Part shown: positions 17,087 through 26,156 of the stretch, piece by piece | Position numbering within the stretch: the first letter of the stretch is position 1 | How the letters are laid out: the number at the start of each line of letters is the position of its first letter | DNA from: Kitasatospora albolonga | GTDB lineage: Bacteria > Actinomycetota > Actinomycetes > Streptomycetales > Streptomycetaceae | Reading direction: 5' to 3' | Assembly: GCA_002082585.1 (NCBI GenBank) | Contig: CP020563.1 | Location: 6,132,001 to 6,196,000, forward strand | Length of the DNA: 64,000 nt | Notes under the pieces: model-generated | What the model saw: the letters and a program-made list of their open reading frames with translations, nothing else | Told to the model about the DNA's origin: nothing | Database searches by the model: none | Program-made: the position numbers and the translations under genes

Positions 17087-17535
17087 TCACGCGCCGGTAC
17101 GGGCTCGCGCCGGCGCTCCCGATCCGTTCGGTGAGCGCGCCGGAGCGAACGGTCACGGACCGGCCCGGCGGACCCCCGCACCCGAAATGACCTGCGAAGG
17201 GACCGCGCGGCGACCGATGGTTGCCAGATGCGGGATGTCGTGCAAGGCTGCGGCATTGACGAAGATCTCCACACCCGTCGGGGTCCCGCAGGAGAGTCGC
17301 GCCGCATGATCGTCCGGCCGCGCGCCCCCGGGACACCTGGCTCCACGGGGTGTGATCGTGTTGACCGTCAAACTTTTTGGTGAGACGCTGAAAACCCCGC
17401 GCACCTTAGCTGTTCGGTAGAGCTGATATGCAGCAGAACCGCAGTGGTGACAGAGCCCTGCCGAGCACCGCGGGTGCGATCCCCTGACGACCCACACCGC
17501 ATCGGTCGGTCACTCATTGTGGAGGACCATCCATC
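17087..17535. other. Non-coding region between acyP and the 70-residue protein gene
   Basis: No convincing gene is visible in these 449 bases. A -35-like TTGACC stands at 17361 without a good -10 partner. Between 17399 and 17477 lie several short complementary segments: AGCT arms at 17408-17424, the hairpin GCACC-GCG-GGTGC at 17465-17477, and CGCACC near 17400, which could pair with GGTGCG near 17473. A structured leader for the next gene is possible but unproven. Confidence 0.4.
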
Positions 17536-17748
17536 ATGGCAAAGGCGCTTCTCGGTTACGTCGGCGGTTCCGACCCGCGACTCCTCGCCGAGATGCGACG
17601 GCTCCAGCAGCGCGTCCAGGACCTGGAATCCGAGCTCAACCGCATCCAGGACGAGAACGACGCGCTCAACGCCGCCGCTCAGCACCAGGAGTCGTTGCTC
17701 GACAGCATCGACATCGACGTACCCCAGGGCGAGCCTGCGCTGACCTGA
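17536..17748 (+). CDS. Small conserved coiled-coil protein (70 residues)
   Basis: The protein starts MAKALLGYVGGSDPRLLAEM and continues with a clear coiled coil at about residues 20-48, with Leu/Val at heptad positions (LQQRVQDLESELNRIQDEN). It ends with an acidic tail. I recall the gene as conserved next to smc in Streptomyces, but no function is known to me. The ATG at 17536 has GGAGG 11 bases upstream. The location suggests a possible link to chromosome or division proteins; this is guilt by association only. Confidence 0.8.
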   Translation: MAKALLGYVGGSDPRLLAEMRRLQQRVQDLESELNRIQDENDALNAAAQHQESLLDSIDIDVPQGEPALT

Positions 17749-18124
17749 CCGGTGGCCCGTCATCGGGCCGGTCGGGCCGGGCATGCTCAGCAGCCTCGGA
17801 ACATCTTCACGTCTCCGATCCGTCCTGCGTCACGGATCGCCGTCCCCGGAAGGCCGGGCCCCTGAAGCGACAGGGCCGCCCCATGTCCGGATACAGCGGC
17901 AACGCACTGCCCGGTTGCCGTGGCGATGCGTCGTGCAGGACCGCACCAAGATCCACAGGGACGCCTCGGCGTCCCTTTTTCTTTGCCTCGGACTCCTCCG
18001 GCTCCTCGGGCTCCCCGACCCCCGGCCTCCGGGCCCCTGCCTCGCCCTGACCCCCTCACTCAACGTCTGATGTGCCCTGCACCTTCGTCACCGAAACCGA
18101 GAGGGAAAGGTAGAGTCCGGCGGC
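17749..18124. other. Region between the coiled-coil gene and smc
   Basis: No gene is seen in 376 bases. It contains an isolated intrinsic terminator at 17957-17980. Just before smc, a TAGAGT at 18111-18116 could be a -10 box. A run of CCCCGACC-type sequence lies at about 18005-18060. Confidence 0.45.
17957..17980 (+). terminator. Intrinsic terminator, about 210 bases after the coiled-coil gene
   Basis: A 9-base-pair perfect stem, AGGGACGCC with GGCGTCCCT, is followed by TTTTCTTT. It is one of the few classic T-tract terminators in this window. Its distance from the preceding stop implies either a long 3' untranslated region or a small RNA ending here. Confidence 0.85.
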
Positions 18125-21100
18125 GTGCACCTCAAGGCCCTGACCCTGCGTGGTTTCAAATCGTTCGCGTCCGCCACCACCCTGCGGTTCGAACCGGGGA
18201 TCACCTGTGTCGTCGGCCCCAACGGGTCGGGAAAGTCCAATGTGGTGGACGCCCTCTCCTGGGTCATGGGAGAACAGGGAGCCAAATCCCTGCGCGGCGG
18301 CAAGATGGAAGACGTGATCTTCGCCGGGACGACCGGGCGGCCCCCGCTCGGCCGCGCCGAAGTGTCGCTGACCATCGACAATTCCGATGGCGCATTGCCC
18401 ATCGAGTACGCCGAAGTCACGATCACCCGGATCATGTTTCGCAATGGCGGCAGCGAATACCAGATCAATGGCGACACCTGTCGGCTGCTCGACATCCAGG
18501 AACTCCTCTCCGATTCCGGTATCGGCCGCGAGATGCACGTCATCGTCGGCCAGGGCCAGCTGGACTCCGTCCTGCACGCCGACCCGATGGGCCGCCGGGC
18601 CTTCATCGAGGAGGCCGCGGGCGTCCTCAAGCACCGCAAGCGGAAAGAGAAGGCGCTGCGGAAGCTGGACGCGATGGGCGCCAACCTGGCCCGCGTCCAG
18701 GACCTCACCGACGAACTGCGCCGCCAGCTCAAGCCGCTCGGCCGGCAGGCCGCCGTCGCCCGCCGGGCCGCCGTCATCCAGGCCGACCTGCGCGACGCCC
18801 GGCTCCGCCTCCTCGCGGACGACCTGACGACCCTGCGGGACGCCCTGCGCGACGAGGTCGCGGACGAGGCCGAGCTGAAGAAGCGGAAGGACGCGGCGGA
18901 GGCCGAACTGAAGGCGGCCCTCGCCCGGGAGGCGGAGCTCGAAGGAGAGGTGCGTCGGCTAGCGCCCCGGCTCCAGCGCGCCCAGCAGACCTGGTACGAG
19001 CTGTCGCAGCTGGCCGAGCGGGTACGCGGCACGGTCTCCCTGGCCGACGCCCGGGTCCGCAGCGCCACCGAGGCCCCCGCCGAGGAGCGCCGGGGCCGCG
19101 ACCCCGACGACCTGGAGCGCGAGGCCGCCCGCATCCGTGAGCAGGAGGCGGAGCTGACAGCGGCCTTGGAGGCGGCCGAACACGCGCTGGAGGACACCGT
19201 CGCCCACCGCGCCGACCTGGAGCGCGAACTCGCCGCCGAGGAGCGCCGGCTCAAGGACGCCGCCCGCGCCATCGCGGACCGGCGCGAAGGGCTGGCCCGG
19301 CTCAGCGGCCAGGTCAACGCGGCCCGCAGCCGGGCCGGTTCGGCGCAGGCCGAGATCGACCGGCTGGCAGCCTCCCGCGACGAGGCCCAGGAGCGCGCGC
19401 ACACCGCCCAGAAGGAGTACGAGCAGCTCAAGGCCGAGGTCGACGGGCTGGACGCGGACGACGAGGAGCTGACCGCCCGCCACGAGGAGGCCAAGCAGGC
19501 GCTCGCCGGGGCCCAGGCCGCCCACAGCGCCGCCCGCGAGGAGGCGACGGCCGCCGAGCGCAGGCGGGCGGCCGTCGCAGCGAGGCACGAGGCGCTGGCC
19601 CTGGGGCTGCGCCGCAAGGACGGCACGGGCGCGCTGCTCGGCGCCCGGGACCATCTGGCCGGACTGCTGGGCCCGGCCGCCGAACTGCTCACCGTCCAGC
19701 CCGGCTACGAGATCCCGGTCGCCGCGGCCCTCGGCGCGGCGGCGGACGCGGTGGCGGTCCGCGACCCGGCCACGGCCGCCGAGGCGATCCGGCTGCTGCG
19801 CGACCGGGACGCGGGCCGCGCGGCGATGCTGCTGGCGGGTGCGGGTGGCTCTCCCGACGCGGCGGGCGTCGGCCACGTACCGGGGCAGCCCGGTGCCGCA
19901 GACCCGGAGGCCCCTCACGTACCGGAGCAGGGTCGAGAGCACGTACAGGAGACGGCCTCCGGCCCGCTGCCCGGTCAGGGCGGCGCACCCGGCGGTACGG
20001 AGACCGGGGCCGAGCCGCACCGGACGGGGAACGGGGTCGAGCCGCACCGGACGGAGGCCGGGACCGATCCCCATCGGACGGAGACCGGGACCGAGCCGCA
20101 CCGGACCGGGCCGCACCGGGCCGAGCCGCACCGGACCGAGCCCGGGGCCGAGCCCCACCGCCGTACCGGGAGCGTCGCCCTCACCACCGACGCCCCCGCC
20201 GTCGCCGACCTGGTCAGCGGTCCCGTGTCCCTCATGGCTGCCGTACGTCGCCTCGTCCGGGACACCGTCGTCGTCCCCGCCCTGGAGGACGCCGAGGCGC
20301 TCGTGGCCGCGCACCCGGAGCTGACCGCCGTGACCGGTGAAGGAGACGTGCTCTCCGCCCACTTCGCGCATGGTGGGTCCGCCGGGGCGCCGAGCCTCCT
20401 GGAGGTGCAGGCATCCGTGGACGAGGCCGCCGCCGAGCTGGCCGAGCTCGTCGTGCGGTGCGAGGAGCTGGCGCAGGCCCAGCGGCTGGCGGGGGAGCGG
20501 CGTAAGGAAGGGGCCGCGCTCGTCGAGGAGCTGGGGGAGCGGCGGCGGGCGGCCGAGCGGGAGAAGTCCGGTGTCGCGCAGCAGCTCGGCCGGCTCGCCG
20601 GGACGGCCCGGAGCGCGGCGGGCGAGGCCGAGCGGATGACCGCGTCCGCCGCCCGCGCCCAGGAGGCCCTGGAGCGGGCGGTGGCGGAGGCCGAGGAGCT
20701 GGCCGAACGGCTGCTGGTGGCCGAGGAGGCGCCGGTCGAGGAGGAGCCCGACACCTCCGTACGGGACCGGCTCGCCGCCGACGGGGCCAACGCCCGCCAG
20801 ACCGAGATGGAGGCCCGGCTCCAGGCCCGTACGCACGAGGAACGCGTCAAGTCGCTGGCCGGGCGCGCCGACGGGCTCGACCGGGCGGCCAGGACCGAAC
20901 GCGAAGCCCGCGCCCGCGCCGAGCAGCGCCGGGCCCGGCTGCGCCACGAGGCGGCCGTGGCCTCCGCCGTCGCCTCGGGCGCCCGTCAGCTGCTGGCGCA
21001 CGTCGAGGTGTCCCTCGTACGGGCCGACCAGGAGCGCACGTCGGCCGAGGCCGCCAAGGGGGAGCGGGAGCGCGAGCTGGCCGCCGAGCGGGGCCGGGGC

Positions 21101-21991
21101 CGTGATCTCAAGGGCGAGCTGGACAAGCTCACCGACTCCGTCCACCGGGGCGAGGTGCTCGGCGCCGAGAAGCGGCTGCGGATCGAGCAGCTGGAGACGA
21201 AGGCCCTGGAGGAGCTCGGGGTGGAGCCCGCCGGGCTCATCTCCGAGTACGGCCCCGACCAGCCGGTGCCGCCGTCGCCGCCCGCCGAGGGCGAGGAGCT
21301 GCCGGAGGACCCGGAGCATCCCCGTAACCGGCCGAGGCCCTTCGTCCGCGCCGAACAGGAGAAGCGGCTGCGGTCGGCCGAACGGGCGTACCAGCAACTC
21401 GGGAAGGTGAATCCGCTCGCCCTGGAGGAGTTCTCGGCGCTGGAGGAACGGCACAAGTTCCTCTCCGAGCAGCTCGAAGACCTGAAGAAGACACGGGCCG
21501 ATCTGCTCCAGGTGATCAAGGAGGTCGACGAGCGGGTCGAGCAGGTGTTCACGGAGGCGTACCGGGACACCGCCCGCGAGTTCGAGGGCGTCTTCGCCCG
21601 GCTCTTCCCCGGTGGTGAGGGGCGGCTGATCCTGACCGACCCGGACAACATGCTGGCCACCGGAGTGGACGTCGAGGCCCGCCCGCCGGGCAAGAAGGTC
21701 AAGCGGCTCTCCCTGCTCTCGGGCGGTGAGCGGTCCCTGACGGCCGTGGCGCTGCTGGTCTCCATCTTCAAGGCCCGGCCGAGCCCCTTCTATGTGATGG
21801 ACGAGGTCGAGGCCGCGCTCGACGACACCAACCTCCAGCGGCTGATCCGGATCATGGAGGAGCTCCAGGAGAGCTCCCAGCTGATCGTCATCACCCACCA
21901 GAAGCGGACGATGGAGGTCGCCGACGCGCTGTACGGCGTCTCCATGCAGGGTGACGGCGTGTCGAAGGTGATCAGCCAGCGGCTGCGCTGA
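18125..21991 (+). CDS. smc: Chromosome segregation protein SMC
   Basis: SMC is the ATPase that, with ScpA and ScpB, compacts and arranges the chromosome. The 1288-residue protein has Walker A VVGPNGSGKSNVVDALSWV near residue 30 and the Q-loop MGEQGAKSLRGGKMEDVIF. Two long coiled-coil arms (about 165-510 and 755-1060) flank a hinge at about 515-755. The signature motif LSGGERSLTAVALL and Walker B PFYVMDEVEAALDD lie near the C-terminus. It is about 100 residues longer than usual because of an insertion in the hinge (about 590-680), including a PHR-motif repeat. The GTG start is preceded by AGGGAAAGG and a TAGAGT that may be a -10 box. Confidence 0.97.
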   Translation: MHLKALTLRGFKSFASATTLRFEPGITCVVGPNGSGKSNVVDALSWVMGEQGAKSLRGGKMEDVIFAGTTGRPPLGRAEVSLTIDNSDGALPIEYAEVTITRIMFRNGGSEYQINGDTCRLLDIQELLSDSGIGREMHVIVGQGQLDSVLHADPMGRRAFIEEAAGVLKHRKRKEKALRKLDAMGANLARVQDLTDELRRQLKPLGRQAAVARRAAVIQADLRDARLRLLADDLTTLRDALRDEVADEAELKKRKDAAEAELKAALAREAELEGEVRRLAPRLQRAQQTWYELSQLAERVRGTVSLADARVRSATEAPAEERRGRDPDDLEREAARIREQEAELTAALEAAEHALEDTVAHRADLERELAAEERRLKDAARAIADRREGLARLSGQVNAARSRAGSAQAEIDRLAASRDEAQERAHTAQKEYEQLKAEVDGLDADDEELTARHEEAKQALAGAQAAHSAAREEATAAERRRAAVAARHEALALGLRRKDGTGALLGARDHLAGLLGPAAELLTVQPGYEIPVAAALGAAADAVAVRDPATAAEAIRLLRDRDAGRAAMLLAGAGGSPDAAGVGHVPGQPGAADPEAPHVPEQGREHVQETASGPLPGQGGAPGGTETGAEPHRTGNGVEPHRTEAGTDPHRTETGTEPHRTGPHRAEPHRTEPGAEPHRRTGSVALTTDAPAVADLVSGPVSLMAAVRRLVRDTVVVPALEDAEALVAAHPELTAVTGEGDVLSAHFAHGGSAGAPSLLEVQASVDEAAAELAELVVRCEELAQAQRLAGERRKEGAALVEELGERRRAAEREKSGVAQQLGRLAGTARSAAGEAERMTASAARAQEALERAVAEAEELAERLLVAEEAPVEEEPDTSVRDRLAADGANARQTEMEARLQARTHEERVKSLAGRADGLDRAARTEREARARAEQRRARLRHEAAVASAVASGARQLLAHVEVSLVRADQERTSAEAAKGERERELAAERGRGRDLKGELDKLTDSVHRGEVLGAEKRLRIEQLETKALEELGVEPAGLISEYGPDQPVPPSPPAEGEELPEDPEHPRNRPRPFVRAEQEKRLRSAERAYQQLGKVNPLALEEFSALEERHKFLSEQLEDLKKTRADLLQVIKEVDERVEQVFTEAYRDTAREFEGVFARLFPGGEGRLILTDPDNMLATGVDVEARPPGKKVKRLSLLSGGERSLTAVALLVSIFKARPSPFYVMDEVEAALDDTNLQRLIRIMEELQESSQLIVITHQKRTMEVADALYGVSMQGDGVSKVISQRLR
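20000..20167 (+). repeat. Tandem PHRT-encoding repeat inside the smc hinge
   Basis: Repeats of about 27-33 bases with the core GAGCCGCACCGGAC encode seven PHR motifs at about residues 626-680 (AEPHRTGNG, VEPHRTEAG, TDPHRTETG and so on). The array is in frame. It lies between the two halves of the hinge domain, where the family normally has a short loop. Confidence 0.85.
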
Positions 21992-22086
21992 CCCCGGATC
22001 ACGCAACGGCCGACTTTTTACCGAATCATCAGATGGTCGACGCACCTTTTGTTCGCACCTGGGTACACGTCGCTGCGGCCCGCTGT

Positions 22087-22114
22087 TTGACTTCGATTCT
22101 TGAACACATAACCT
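22087..22114 (+). promoter_or_regulatory. Possible glcP promoter
   Basis: TTGACT at 22087-22092 and TAACCT at 22109-22114 are separated by 16 bases in the 228-base gap between smc and glcP. They lie about 106 bases before the start codon, which leaves a leader of roughly 100 bases. Confidence 0.45.
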
Positions 22115-22219
22115 CTGCAAAGTCGTTTTCACCTTCAAGTGGTGGCGGGCCGGATGTTGTGCCCCACTGAGAAGGCTCACCCCCCACGTCTGACTTGCGG
22201 CCAGGCATCAGGAGTTCAC

Positions 22220-23638
22220 GTGACCAGCACAGCGCCCGAACCGGAGTCCGGAGCCCGAGCGGCTCATCCGGACCACCTCGGCCATGTCATCTTCATCACG
22301 GCGGCCGCGGCGATGGGCGGCTTCCTCTTCGGTTACGACAGTTCCGTCATCAACGGGGCCGTCGAAGCCATCCGCGACCGGTACGACATCGGCTCCGGGA
22401 CGCTCGCCCAGGTCATCGCCATCGCGCTGATCGGCTGTGCGATCGGCGCCGCCACGGCCGGACGGATCGCGGACCGGATCGGCCGCATCCGCTGTATGCA
22501 GATCGCCTCGGTGCTCTTCACGGCCAGCGCCATCGGCTCCGCGCTGCCGTTCGCACTCTGGGACCTGGCGATGTGGCGCATCATCGGCGGCTTCGCCATC
22601 GGCATGGCCTCCGTCATCGGCCCGGCCTACATCGCGGAGGTCTCCCCGCCCGCCTACCGGGGCCGCCTCGGCTCCTTCCAGCAGGCCGCGATCGTCATCG
22701 GCATCGCCGTCTCCCAGCTGGTCAACTACACCGTCCTCCAGATCGCCGACGGCGACCAGCGCGGCAAGATCCTGGGCCTGGAGGCATGGCAGTGGATGCT
22801 CGGCGTGATGGTCGTCCCGGCCATCCTGTACGGGCTGCTCTCCTTCGTGATCCCCGAGTCCCCGCGCTTCCTCGTCTCGGTCGGCAAGAAGGCCCAGGCG
22901 CGCAAGGTCCTCGCGGAGGTCGAGGGCGAGGGGATCGACCTCGACGCCCGTGTGGCCGAGATCGAGACCGCCATGCACCGCGAACACAAGTCCTCCTTCA
23001 AGGACCTGCTCGGCAACCGCTTCTTCTTCCTGCCCATCGTCTGGGTCGGTATCGGCCTGTCGATGTTCCAGCAGCTCGTCGGCATCAACGTGGCCTTCTA
23101 CTACTCGGCGACGCTGTGGCAGTCCGTGGGCATCGACCCGACCGACTCCTTCTTCTACTCGTTCACCACCTCGATCATCAACATCATCGGTACGGTGATC
23201 GCGATGATCCTGGTCGACCGGGTGGGGCGCAGGCCGCTCGCCCTCGTCGGCTCCGTCGGTATGGCGCTCGCGCTCGCCGTCGAGGCGTGGGCCTTCTCCG
23301 CCGACCTGGTGGACGGCAAGCTGCCCGAGACCCAGGGCATCGTCGCCCTGATCGCCGCGCACACGTTCGTGCTCTTCTTCGCCCTGTCGTGGGGCGTCGT
23401 CGTCTGGGTCTTCCTGGGCGAGATGTTCCCGAACCGGCTGCGGGCCGCCGCGCTCGGTGTCGCCGTGTTCGCGCAGTGGATGGCCAACTGGGCCATCACC
23501 GCGAGCTTCCCGAGCCTGGCCGACTGGAACCTCTCGGGGACGTACATCATCTACACCTGCTTCGCCGTGCTCTCCATTCCCTTCGTGCTCAAGTTCGTGA
23601 AGGAGACGAAGGGCAAGACCCTGGAGGAGATGGGCTGA
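22220..23638 (+). CDS. glcP: Glucose permease, MFS sugar porter family
   Basis: This 472-residue protein of the sugar porter family imports glucose with protons. It has 12 predicted membrane segments. Family motifs include GGFLFGYDSSVINGA in helix 1, RIADRIGRIRC after helix 2, PESPRFLV after helix 6, QQLVGINVAFYYSATLWQ in helix 7 and DRVGRRPLALVG. In S. coelicolor the gene next to smc, glcP1, is the main glucose transporter and underlies glucose kinase-dependent repression; assignment here rests on that context and the motifs. The GTG at 22220 is chosen for AGGAG five bases upstream. Confidence 0.9.
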   Translation: MTSTAPEPESGARAAHPDHLGHVIFITAAAAMGGFLFGYDSSVINGAVEAIRDRYDIGSGTLAQVIAIALIGCAIGAATAGRIADRIGRIRCMQIASVLFTASAIGSALPFALWDLAMWRIIGGFAIGMASVIGPAYIAEVSPPAYRGRLGSFQQAAIVIGIAVSQLVNYTVLQIADGDQRGKILGLEAWQWMLGVMVVPAILYGLLSFVIPESPRFLVSVGKKAQARKVLAEVEGEGIDLDARVAEIETAMHREHKSSFKDLLGNRFFFLPIVWVGIGLSMFQQLVGINVAFYYSATLWQSVGIDPTDSFFYSFTTSIINIIGTVIAMILVDRVGRRPLALVGSVGMALALAVEAWAFSADLVDGKLPETQGIVALIAAHTFVLFFALSWGVVVWVFLGEMFPNRLRAAALGVAVFAQWMANWAITASFPSLADWNLSGTYIIYTCFAVLSIPFVLKFVKETKGKTLEEMG

Positions 23639-23654
23639 CGCCCTCCTCCGTCGT

Positions 23655-23683
23655 ACCGCCCCGGCTCACCGAGCCGGGGCGGT
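23655..23683. terminator. Terminator between glcP and the convergent oxidoreductase gene
   Basis: A perfect 13-base-pair stem ACCGCCCCGGCTC/GAGCCGGGGCGGT has an ACC loop. It overlaps the last codons of the convergent gene and can act on both strands. Confidence 0.8.
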
Positions 23684-24643
23684 CGGCGTCTCCAGCGCCG
23701 CGCAGAAAAGCCGCAGGCTCCGCCACCCCTCCTCCACCGGCATCCCGCCGCAGAGCGGATGCAGCACCAGGGAATCCGCGTCCAGCGCCGCCAGCTCCCC
23801 GGGCGTGACGATCCGGTACACCCCCTCCTCGCGCAGCTCCGCCACCGTCGTGGCCGCCGACCGCACCGCCGAGCGGATGTCCTTCGACTGCCAGGAGGCG
23901 TACGTCCGCGCCTCGTGCAGCAGGTGCTCCCCGTACAGCGCCCACGTCCGCTCCGGGTCCTCGGAGACATGGAGCAGCGGGGTGCGCTCCGCGGGCATCA
24001 TGCAGAAGCCCTCAGTCCCGTACTCCTCCCGTTGCCGGTGGTAGTACGCCTCCAGCTCCGGCAGATGCGCGCTCGGGAAGAGCGGCAGCCCCAGCCGGGC
24101 CGCCCGCCGTGCCGCCGCCCGCGAGCTGCCGCCGACCAGGAGCAGCGGATGGGGCCGGCTGTACGGGCGCGGGGTGACGCGTACCGTACGCCCCCGGTAC
24201 GGGAACGGCTCCCCGGTCCACGCCGTCAGCAGCGTCTCCAGCAGCTCGTCCTGGAGCCTGCCGCGCCGCCCCCACTCCACCCCCGCCCGCTCGTACTCCT
24301 CCGGGCGGTAGCCGATCCCCGCGACCGTCACCAGCCGCCCCGCGCTCAGCAGGTCGAGCACCGCGATGTCCTCCGCGAGCCGCAGCGGGTCGTGCAGCGG
24401 CCCGATGACCGCCGAGACCGTCACCGCGATCCGCCGGGTGGCGCCGAAGACCGCACCGGCGAAGGTGAACGGGGAGGGCAGCCACGAGTTCGCCACCCCG
24501 TGGTGCTCCTCGGTCTGCACGGTGACGACGCCGTGCTCGTCGGCGTACGCGGCCATCTCCAGGGCGGCCCGGTAGCGGGCCGAGAGGGTTACGGGGGTGG
24601 CTTCGGGATCGACGAGATTGAACCGGACCACGGTGAAGGCCAT
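23666..24643 (-). CDS. LLM class flavin-dependent oxidoreductase (luciferase-like)
   Basis: The 325-residue protein belongs to the bacterial luciferase-like monooxygenases, which use reduced flavin and oxygen. Characteristic stretches are VQTEEHHGVANSWLPSP near residue 45, a DPLRLAEDIAVLDLLSAGRLVTVAGIGYRP-type region near 95, and LLLVGGSSRAAARRAARLGLP near 165. The substrate cannot be told from the sequence. The ATG at 24643 has AAAGGGA upstream. The gene stands alone between glcP and ftsY. Confidence 0.9.
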   Translation of the reverse strand: MAFTVVRFNLVDPEATPVTLSARYRAALEMAAYADEHGVVTVQTEEHHGVANSWLPSPFTFAGAVFGATRRIAVTVSAVIGPLHDPLRLAEDIAVLDLLSAGRLVTVAGIGYRPEEYERAGVEWGRRGRLQDELLETLLTAWTGEPFPYRGRTVRVTPRPYSRPHPLLLVGGSSRAAARRAARLGLPLFPSAHLPELEAYYHRQREEYGTEGFCMMPAERTPLLHVSEDPERTWALYGEHLLHEARTYASWQSKDIRSAVRSAATTVAELREEGVYRIVTPGELAALDADSLVLHPLCGGMPVEEGWRSLRLFCAALETPTAPAR

Positions 24644-24840
24644 GACGGGTGTCCCTTTCGCCGGACGGGCAGGGCTCGCCTGATGGGCGTGGCGGGGCGC
24701 ACAGTAGCTGACGCACCGTCAGAAGGGGAGGGGCGGGAGTTGCGCGTTTACCGCCAAAAGGTGCATCCGGGTCCGGTGGATCGCCGGGCGGCGTGCGGGG
24801 CCGTGCCCGTGCGGCGGCCGTGGCCGATACTGGACGGGTT

Positions 24841-26049
24841 ATGGAACTCGTCGAAATCGTCATCCTCGCTGTAGTCATCGCCCTGGCCGCCGTCGGCCTG
24901 GTCGGCGGGCTCGTGGTCGGCAGCCGCAAGAAGAAGCTGCCGCCCCCGCCGCCGTCCACGCCGACCATCACTCCTCCCGCCGAGCCGCACGTCGGCGAGG
25001 AGGCCGAGACGCCGCGCGACGAAGCGCGGCGCACCATCGACGAAGTCGGCCTCCCGGACGCCACCGCGCCCGCCGAGGAGGCCCCGGCCGTCGAGACCCC
25101 GGCGCCCCCGGCGCTGGAGATCCCCGAGCCCACCGAGGGGCGGCTCGTCCGCCTGCGGGCCCGGCTCGCCCGCTCGCAGAACTCGCTGGGCAAGGGGCTG
25201 CTCGCGCTGCTGTCCCGGGACAACCTGGACGAGGACACCTGGGAGGAGATCGAGGACACCCTCCTCACCGCCGATGTGGGCGTCGCCCCCACCCAGGAAC
25301 TGGTCGAGCGGCTCCGCGAGCGGGTCCGGGTGCTCGGCACCCGTACCCCCGAGGACCTGCGCGCCCTGCTGCGCGAAGAGCTGATCACCCTGCTCGGCCC
25401 GGACTTCGACCGCGAGGTCAAGACCGAGGGCGGCGCCGAGACCCCGGGCGTCGTGATGGTCGTCGGCGTCAACGGCACCGGCAAGACCACCACCACCGGC
25501 AAGCTGGCCCGGGTGCTCGTCGCCGACGGCCGCAGCGTCGTCCTCGGCGCGGCCGACACCTTCCGCGCCGCCGCCGCCGACCAGCTCCAGACCTGGGGCG
25601 AGCGCGTCGGAGCCCGTACGGTCCGCGGGCCCGAGGGCGGCGACCCGGCCTCCATCGCCTACGACGCGGTGAAGGAAGGCATCGCGGAGGGGGCCGACGT
25701 GGTCCTCATCGACACCGCCGGCCGGCTGCACACCAAGACCGGTCTCATGGACGAGCTGGGCAAGGTCAAGCGGGTCGTGGAGAAGCACGGTCCGCTGGAC
25801 GAGGTGCTGCTCGTCCTGGACGCCACCACCGGGCAGAACGGCCTGGTCCAGGCCCGGGTCTTCGCCGAGGTCGTGGACATCACCGGCATCGTCCTCACCA
25901 AGCTCGACGGCACCGCCAAGGGCGGCATCGTCATCGCGGTCCAGCGCGAGCTGGGCGTACCGGTGAAGCTGGTCGGGCTCGGCGAGGGGGCGGACGACCT
26001 GGCCCCGTTCGAGCCGGGCGCCTTCGTGGACGCCCTGATCGGCGACTGA
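24841..26049 (+). CDS. ftsY: Signal recognition particle receptor FtsY
   Basis: FtsY is the membrane GTPase that docks SRP-ribosome complexes at the translocon. The 402-residue protein begins with a membrane segment (residues 3-27), unlike the acidic head of E. coli FtsY. A Pro/Glu-rich linker follows, then the four-helix N domain from about 105. The G domain has GVNGTGKTTTTGK near 209, DTAGRLHTK near 291 and TKLDGTAKGG near 354. The ATG at 24841 has no Shine-Dalgarno sequence, and a GATACT box ends ten bases before it, so a nearly leaderless mRNA is possible. It pairs functionally with ffh nearby. Confidence 0.96.
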   Translation: MELVEIVILAVVIALAAVGLVGGLVVGSRKKKLPPPPPSTPTITPPAEPHVGEEAETPRDEARRTIDEVGLPDATAPAEEAPAVETPAPPALEIPEPTEGRLVRLRARLARSQNSLGKGLLALLSRDNLDEDTWEEIEDTLLTADVGVAPTQELVERLRERVRVLGTRTPEDLRALLREELITLLGPDFDREVKTEGGAETPGVVMVVGVNGTGKTTTTGKLARVLVADGRSVVLGAADTFRAAAADQLQTWGERVGARTVRGPEGGDPASIAYDAVKEGIAEGADVVLIDTAGRLHTKTGLMDELGKVKRVVEKHGPLDEVLLVLDATTGQNGLVQARVFAEVVDITGIVLTKLDGTAKGGIVIAVQRELGVPVKLVGLGEGADDLAPFEPGAFVDALIGD

Positions 26050-26064
26050 CGCGCCCCACCCCGT

Positions 26065-26116
26065 ACGGCGGACGGGCGGCGGCTCCCCCACGGAGCCCGC
26101 CGCCCGTCCGCCGTTT
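26065..26116 (+). terminator. Terminator after ftsY
   Basis: A roughly 20-base-pair GC stem with a single bulge (26065-26085 with 26093-26114) ends in TTT, 16 bases after the ftsY stop and before the convergent gene. Confidence 0.85.
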
Positions 26117-26156
26117 CCGTGCCCCCGTTTCCGTACCCCTGTCTCCGTACGCGTGG

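Noticed and set aside
17399..17483. tRNA-like segment (AGCTGTTCGGTAGAGCT D-arm look-alike, GGTGCGATCCCC T-loop look-alike)
   Set aside because: No consistent acceptor stem, anticodon arm or five-pair T-stem can be built; the T-loop part also folds into a competing GCACC/GGTGC hairpin.
17153..17497. Minus-strand frame of 114 codons upstream of the coiled-coil gene
   Set aside because: It has no recognisable domain or ribosome binding site and overlaps the likely leader and promoter region.
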